DNA of 64,000 bases, taken from positions 25,497,944 through 25,561,943 of the forward strand of contig NC_046641.1 in NCBI RefSeq assembly GCF_900324485.2, written 5' to 3'. This document shows, one piece after another, positions 58,800 through 64,000 of the stretch. The number at the start of each line of letters is the position of its first letter. Within the stretch, counting starts at the first letter, position 1. The notes under the pieces are model-generated. The model made no database searches. It was not told where the DNA came from and worked only from the letters and a program-made list of their open reading frames with translations. This DNA comes from Mastacembelus armatus (lineage: Eukaryota; Chordata; Actinopteri; Synbranchiformes; Mastacembelidae). Made by a program: the position numbers and the translations under genes.

Positions 58800-61700
58800 G
58801 TGGATAAATAACTTTTGTCTTTGAGTTGTGTGTTTGCGCGTGTGTGTGTGTATATTCATACCTTCACAGCAACATCTCTCTGCTCGATCACTGCAAGATG
58901 TCCCAGGGTGCACCTGGCAGTCGTAATGGATGCTGCTGTTGCCGTGGTAACAGAGGATCGGGAGTAAACAGTGCTGTTAGTGGGCAGCATCAGATTGGGG
59001 ATACCAGTCAAGGTCCTGACACACACACACACACACACACACGCGCGCATTATTTATACCTATCAGCACTGTGGGCCAGAGAGAAATCTGCAGAATACAG
59101 CTTCATTGGGGCTTTTATTCTGAAGTAGCAGGAGGACTTTTATTCTGAACATAAACGTTGACACCTGTACTGTGTGTGTGGGTGGGGATTCAGCAGGTAC
59201 CCGTTTCCTGTGCGGGGTCTTAGTTCAGATCCCGTCTCCATGGTAACAACACTGTCCTCAGAGTGCTGCTGGGTCACTGCCGCGTCAGTTCCTACAGAAA
59301 CAAAAAAGTTGTCAAAACCACAAATGACAATGTCAAAGGTCAAAACAAGTGTGTTCAGGAGTCACCTGCATGGTGAGTTGTGACCAATGGAGTCCAGTGT
59401 CACTACAATAGTTCCTTTGTTTTTGTGACCTCAAGCCGCAGAGGGTTCTGCTCACACCAAGTGAAAAAAACTTCACCCAAATACAGAAACACGGACAATG
59501 GACCGTTGTGTTCATGCCACCTGAAAATTCTGTACGACAAAGGAGGAAGGACGAAAAAACAAGAGAAAGCTCCCCCCTTCACTTCTGGGTTAACCTCTAC
59601 TCAGAACTATGGAAATGTTCTGTGCTTCATGTGGGTGATGTCGCCCCCTGTGGACTGAGCTTGATCTCCTGTACTGGTCCATAGGAGCTATGCTGACAAG
59701 TGAGACATGTTGGGCCTGCAACTGTCGTGTCAGTGTGTTGTTGGTTTTAAGCTGTACTACATCTTGCTCACATCACAGTGATGATGCTAAAACGACATAT
59801 GGTGCACATGTATTAGGCAGAAATGGATGTACAGACGATGACAATGATCTTTTTCGTTACTGAAAACCTGCGGTACAATGAAATTCAGCTATAGTTCCAA
59901 GACAGATCTGTTCCTTTGGAAATACAGCCTGTTAGCAGACACAGCAGCTTTTTCTTTTAAAGCCTTTTTAGGTTAAGTTATTTTAGACTGCAGAGACAAC
60001 AGGCAACACAGATGTTCTCTCTATATATTGACTTTTTCACATAGACACTGTTCTGACACCTGTCAGACAAAGCAGGTGCACTATCAACTCCCACCGCCCC
60101 ATTTAGCAAAGACCAGGTTTCCTCAGTTCCTCTGTCCTCAAATCTTACATGAGTGGACTGAGACGAGTCATTCAACCCAGTGAAGCTATTCTTACAAATA
60201 CAGCTGCCCAATAGTTACTGAGAGACATGTTTGGTCATAACTCGTGGCAGAACATCAGCCAGACCAAACTATACAAAATTAGGCTGAGACTAACCAGCCA
60301 GCAGGTAGAGAACCAGCCTGTAGGGTCAAAGATTACAGGTGAAAGTTTACCTGCAGGTGTGAGCAGGTGGTCCAAGTGGCAGAATAGCTGCTCTGTCAGA
60401 GATGCCAGTGATGTCACAAACTCTTCCCCCCGGATGCGCAGACACTCCTGAAGAGAGAAACAGACTCAGGAAGCAAGCCGGACTGCTACTGATACTGTTT
60501 CACACCGACTCTGCCCTCCACTTACCTGCAGTTCCAGGTGTGAGCAGCAGATGGCACTGTGCAGCTGCTGTTGGCGAAGCTCCTCTCGACTGTTCAGAGT
60601 CTGCAGCTCGTCCTCGCTGAGCGACACTCGCAGCCGACGGATATTCACACTCTGACAACAGCCGGACATGTTTGTGAAACAGTCTGAATTAAATGAAGCT
60701 CTACGCTGATGATTCTGTCCTCAGGGAAATTAATACCTTTTCCTTCTCACTGGCTGCTAGTGTTTCCTCCAGATTTTTTCTGACTCTGTCTACTGCCTCT
60801 TCAAGCTCCACCTCTTGCTGGCGCTCATGGTTTCTGATCAAAACAGAAGGCAATAACTGCAGCAGCTTCTCCAATGCAGACAGCTGGTTCTCCAACTCTG
60901 AGAGACACACAGGTGGAGTCAGTCAGATACAGTCAGCCAGCTGTAGTTGTACAGGTTAAGGTTATGCTGCATTCAGGTCCTGTTGGAGTTATTGTAATTA
61001 CCAGTGTGCTACAGCTGAGAAGCTCAGGTTACTGTGAAAGCTGAGACAGACTAACAGAAAGAACAAGCCATCGTCACTAAGTGGGATTAAATAAACCCAG
61101 ATTGAGGGTGTGGACACAGCATTAGCAGCAGAGAAAGCTTTATTTCACAGCTACAGAAAGAGATGTACCCTCTGTGCTCATGCTCAGAAACCTCCTGGCC
61201 TGCTGCTGATATCCCAGCAGTCTTTGCTGCATGTTCTCAACCCACTGGTCCACAGCATCAGGAAGCAGCTGGGACCTGCCAAGACGCTTGCTGGTGTAAA
61301 AGTCCTGAGAGACGGAGAGATGAGACGTGTCCTGTATGTCAGTGTGGACAAAGACATTTTTCAATCTGTAACCAACTACAGTTCTGTGGTGATACGGGGT
61401 TGAGCATGAACATGCACTTTGAAGTGACCATAAAACACTGTGCTGCCTGAATGGAACAGGAACTGAGGTCTGAAACAGTGGAGGATGAGACGGCATCAGA
61501 TGTTGTTTCTGAACAACAGCGTCTCTTACCTCTGCTAGCAGCAGGAGGATGTCGTTGGTTTTCCACAGCTCAGATTTCACCGTGGAGCTGAAGGTGCTGA
61601 AACACAAACACAGGCGTTAACACCTGAGCAACATCTGCCGTCCATCAGCAGTCACGATCAGATTAAACTCACCACATGTTCAGCTCTGTTTCTGGTTTGT

Positions 61701-64000
61701 GACCAAAGACCTGGAACCTTCTGTCGTTCCTGATGGACCTGCTGCTCCTCCTCATGCTGACACACAGGTAAAACAAAGCAGAAAATTCACAGTCAATGTT
61801 AAACCAACAACCTCTGCAGCTTAACATGCAGCTCAAGACATTCAGGAACTAAATGTACCTGACACACACTGCAGATTTCTGCTGGAGACGCTGGACAGGA
61901 CTCTGACCTGTGGACACACAACCTGCTTTCTGTTTGTTTCATACACAACAGGAAATCAACGATGAGAGACGAGCATTTAGTTCGCTATGAGCAGTTGTTA
62001 AACACTCAAAATACAGTGGGTACGGAAAGTGTTCAGACCCCTTTAAATTTTTCACTCTTTGTGTCATTGCTGCCATTTGCGAAAATCAAAAAAGTTCATT
62101 TTATTTCTCATTAATGTACACTCAGCACCCCATCTTGACAGAAAAAAACAGAAATGTAGAAATTTTTGCAAATTTATTAAAAAAGAAAAACTGAAATATC
62201 ACATGGTCATAAGTATTCAGACCCTTTGCAGTGACACTCATATTTAACTCACATGCTGTCCATTTCTTCTGATCCTCCTTGAGATGGTTCTGCTCCTTCA
62301 TTGGAGTCCAGCTGTGTTTAATTAAACTGATTGGACTTGATTAGGAAAGGCACACACCTGTCTATATAAGACCTTACAGCTCACAGTGCATGTCAGAGCA
62401 AATGAGAATCATGAGGTCGAAGGAACTGCCCAAGGAGCTCAGAGACAGAATTGTGGCAAGGCACAGATCTGGCCAAGGTTACAAAAGAATTTCTGCAGCA
62501 CACAAGGTTCCTAAGAGCACAGTGGCCTCCATAATCCTCAAATGGAATAAGTTTGGGACGACCAGAACTCTTCCTAGACCTGGCCGTCCAGCCAAACTGA
62601 GCAATCGTGGGAGGAGAGCCTTGGTGAGAGAGGTAAAGAAGAACCCAAAGATCACTGTGGCTGATCTCCAGAGATGCAGTAGGGAGATGGGAGAAAGTTC
62701 CACAGAGTCAACTATCACTGCAGCCCTCCACCAGTCGGGGCTTTATGGCAGAGTGGCCCAACGGAAGCCTCTCCTCAGTGCAAGACACATTAAAGCCCAC
62801 ATAGAGTTTGCCAAAAAACACATGAAGGACTCCCAGACTATGAGAAATAAGATTCTCTGGTCTGATGAGACCAAGATTGAACTTTTTGGCGTTAATTCTA
62901 AGCGGTATGTGTGGAGAAAACCAGGCACTGCTCATCACCTGCCCAATACAATCCCTACAGTGAAACATGGTGGTGGGAGCATCATGTTGTGGGGGTGTTT
63001 TTCAGCTGCAGGGACAGGACGACTGGTTGCAATTGAAGGAAAGATGAATGTGGCCAAGTACAGAGATATCCTGGAAGAAAACCTCTTCCAGAGTGCTCAG
63101 GACCTCAGACTGGGCCGAAGGTTCACCTTTCAACAGGACAATGACCCTAAGCACACAGCTAAAATAACAAAGGAGTGGCTTCGGAACAACTCTGTGACCG
63201 TTCTTGACTGGCCCAGCCAGAGCCCTGACCTAAACCCAATTGAGCATCTCTGGAGAGACCTGAAAATGGCTGTCCACCAACGTTCACCATCCAACCTGAC
63301 AGAACTGGAGAGGATCTGCAAGGAAGAATGGCAGAGGATCCCAAATCCAGGTGTGAAAAACTTGTTGCATCATTCCCAAGAAGACTCATGGCTGTACTAG
63401 CTCAAAAGGTGCTTCTACTCAATACTGAGCACAGGGTCTGAATACTTATGACCATGTGATATTTCAGTTTTTCTTTTTTAATAAATTTGCAAAAATTTCT
63501 ACATTTCTGTTTTTTTCTGTCAAGATGGGGTGCTGAGTGTACATTAATGAGAAATAACATGAACTTTTTTGATTTTGGCAAATGGCTGCAATGACACAAA
63601 CAGTGAAAAATTTAAAGGGGTCTGAATACTTTCCGTACCCACTGTACGTTTCAGTTTCATGCCCATCGTTCTTTGGTTTTCTCCTCGTTGGCGATAAACT
63701 GAATCATATCCCGAATGCACTTTTTTTCTGTCAGGGGTATTAGATTTCAGGACCAGGTCCAGGGACCATTATGGGGGTCACAGCAAATACTGATCTGGTT
63801 TAGTGTTCTGTTCATTCTGACAAATGCCAAATTAGTACCAAGGGCAGTAATTTAGACCAGGGGTTTACCAGCTGCTGGTGTTCCTCTCTCCTCTTTCTCT
63901 GCCGTTGCATCCTGGATAGTACAGACCCTGAGCAGGAAGGATTGTGGACAGAAGAAAAAACTGTTTACTGCAATCTGTACTTGTGCTTCCTGCAGTAATA
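58615..64000 (-). CDS. ccdc180: CCDC180-like coiled-coil protein (C-terminal part; 5' end outside window)
   Basis: Exons (descending): 64000-63969 (partial), 63927-63869, 61907-61859, 61756-61673, 61596-61530, 61304-61169, 60897-60737, 60651-60526, 60447-60351, 59291-59201, 59015-58862 and 58755-58615 (stop TAA); all phases agree, about 398 residues. Recognisable blocks are RSIRNDRRFQVFGHKPE, SSTVKSELWKTNDILLLLAE, DAVDQWVENMQQRLLGYQQQ, LENQLSALEKLLQLLPSVL, RLRVSLSEDELQTLNSREE, SLASLTEQLFCHLDHLL, GHLAVIEQRDVAVKRFEQL and SELQSWSAHW near the end. Alternating Glu/Leu/Gln heptads indicate coiled coil. The pattern resembles the C-terminal domain of CCDC180, a large protein linked to cilia and flagella. 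The family name is from memory and needs a search. A full-length Tc1 element lies in the intron 61908-63868. The polyadenylation signal corresponds to 58516-58521. Confidence 0.62.
62014..63644 (+). mobile_element. Full-length Tc1-like DNA transposon
   Basis: 1631 bp with long terminal inverted repeats of about 215 bp (62014-62230 and 63430-63644), ends CAGTGGGTACGGAAAGT and ACTTTCCGTACCCACTG, flanked by TA target duplications. It lies in an intron of the CCDC180-like gene, in the opposite orientation. The inverted repeats differ at only a few positions, so the insertion is fairly young. Confidence 0.95.
62390..63400 (+). CDS. Tc1-like transposase, nearly intact
   Basis: A 336-codon ORF. The paired helix-turn-helix N-terminus includes KELPKELRDRIVARHRSGQG and STVASIILKWNKFGTTR, then a GRPAKLSNRGRRALVREV-type AT-hook/second HTH. 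The catalytic DDE domain shows WSDETKIELFG (first Asp), FQQDNDPKHTAK (second Asp) and SPDLNPIEHLW (Glu, DD34E spacing). The last 15 or so residues differ from the family, because the usual tail (VASFPRRLMAVLAQK, then KGASTQY) lies in neighbouring frames. This points to two compensating-type single-base indels after NPGVKNL, so the protein is catalytic-core complete but altered at the C-terminus. A likely start is at the Met before RSKELPK. Confidence 0.93.
   Translation: MSEQMRIMRSKELPKELRDRIVARHRSGQGYKRISAAHKVPKSTVASIILKWNKFGTTRTLPRPGRPAKLSNRGRRALVREVKKNPKITVADLQRCSREMGESSTESTITAALHQSGLYGRVAQRKPLLSARHIKAHIEFAKKHMKDSQTMRNKILWSDETKIELFGVNSKRYVWRKPGTAHHLPNTIPTVKHGGGSIMLWGCFSAAGTGRLVAIEGKMNVAKYRDILEENLFQSAQDLRLGRRFTFQQDNDPKHTAKITKEWLRNNSVTVLDWPSQSPDLNPIEHLWRDLKMAVHQRSPSNLTELERICKEEWQRIPNPGVKNLLHHSQEDSWLY

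Overview
The window is nuclear DNA of a ray-finned fish, probably a percomorph. Genes have many short GT-AG exons, introns are compact, minisatellites and CA/GT microsatellites are abundant, and the interspersed repeats (Tc1/mariner elements, LINE ends, short nonautonomous repeats) are typical of teleosts. There are no bacterial-type features. I rebuilt gene models by hand from splice sites, reading phase and protein families I recognise. All complete models give whole codon counts.

Layout, left to right: NACC2 (+, 5' end outside the window) with a 1.7 kb pyrimidine-rich minisatellite in its 3' UTR; a GC-rich promoter with several CCAAT boxes; BRD3 (+), a two-bromodomain BET protein; BRD3OS (-), a small CaaX-box protein convergent with BRD3; PLPP7 (+), an inactive phosphatase-like nuclear-envelope protein, with a decayed duplicate of its third coding exon downstream; WDR5 (-); a LINE-rich gap; a three-exon Ly6/uPAR (three-finger) GPI-type gene (-) that no single long ORF reveals; a theta-class glutathione S-transferase (+); CHEK2 (-), with four tandem arrays in its introns; ENTR1 (+), head-to-head with CHEK2; and the 3' half of a coiled-coil gene, probably CCDC180 (-), with a full-length Tc1 element in an intron. 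NACC2, BRD3, BRD3OS, PLPP7, WDR5 and ENTR1 all map to human 9q34. CHEK2 and GSTT genes map to human 22q, so the block joins two human regions.

The most unusual pattern is that at least six tandem arrays sit exactly on exon-intron junctions. In five of them the repeat unit contains a copy of the splice site plus the first or last bases of the adjoining exon: three in CHEK2, one in BRD3 (a 5' splice site) and one in the Ly6 gene. A further CHEK2 array has units resembling the acceptor junction without its CAG. The largest, upstream of the CHEK2 FHA exon, holds about 47 decoy acceptors in 48-bp units, so that use of a nearby decoy would often keep the reading frame. Other points are a DFN triplet in place of DFG in CHEK2, an enlarged SQ/TQ cluster, and the apparent lack of the post-ET coiled-coil exon in BRD3.
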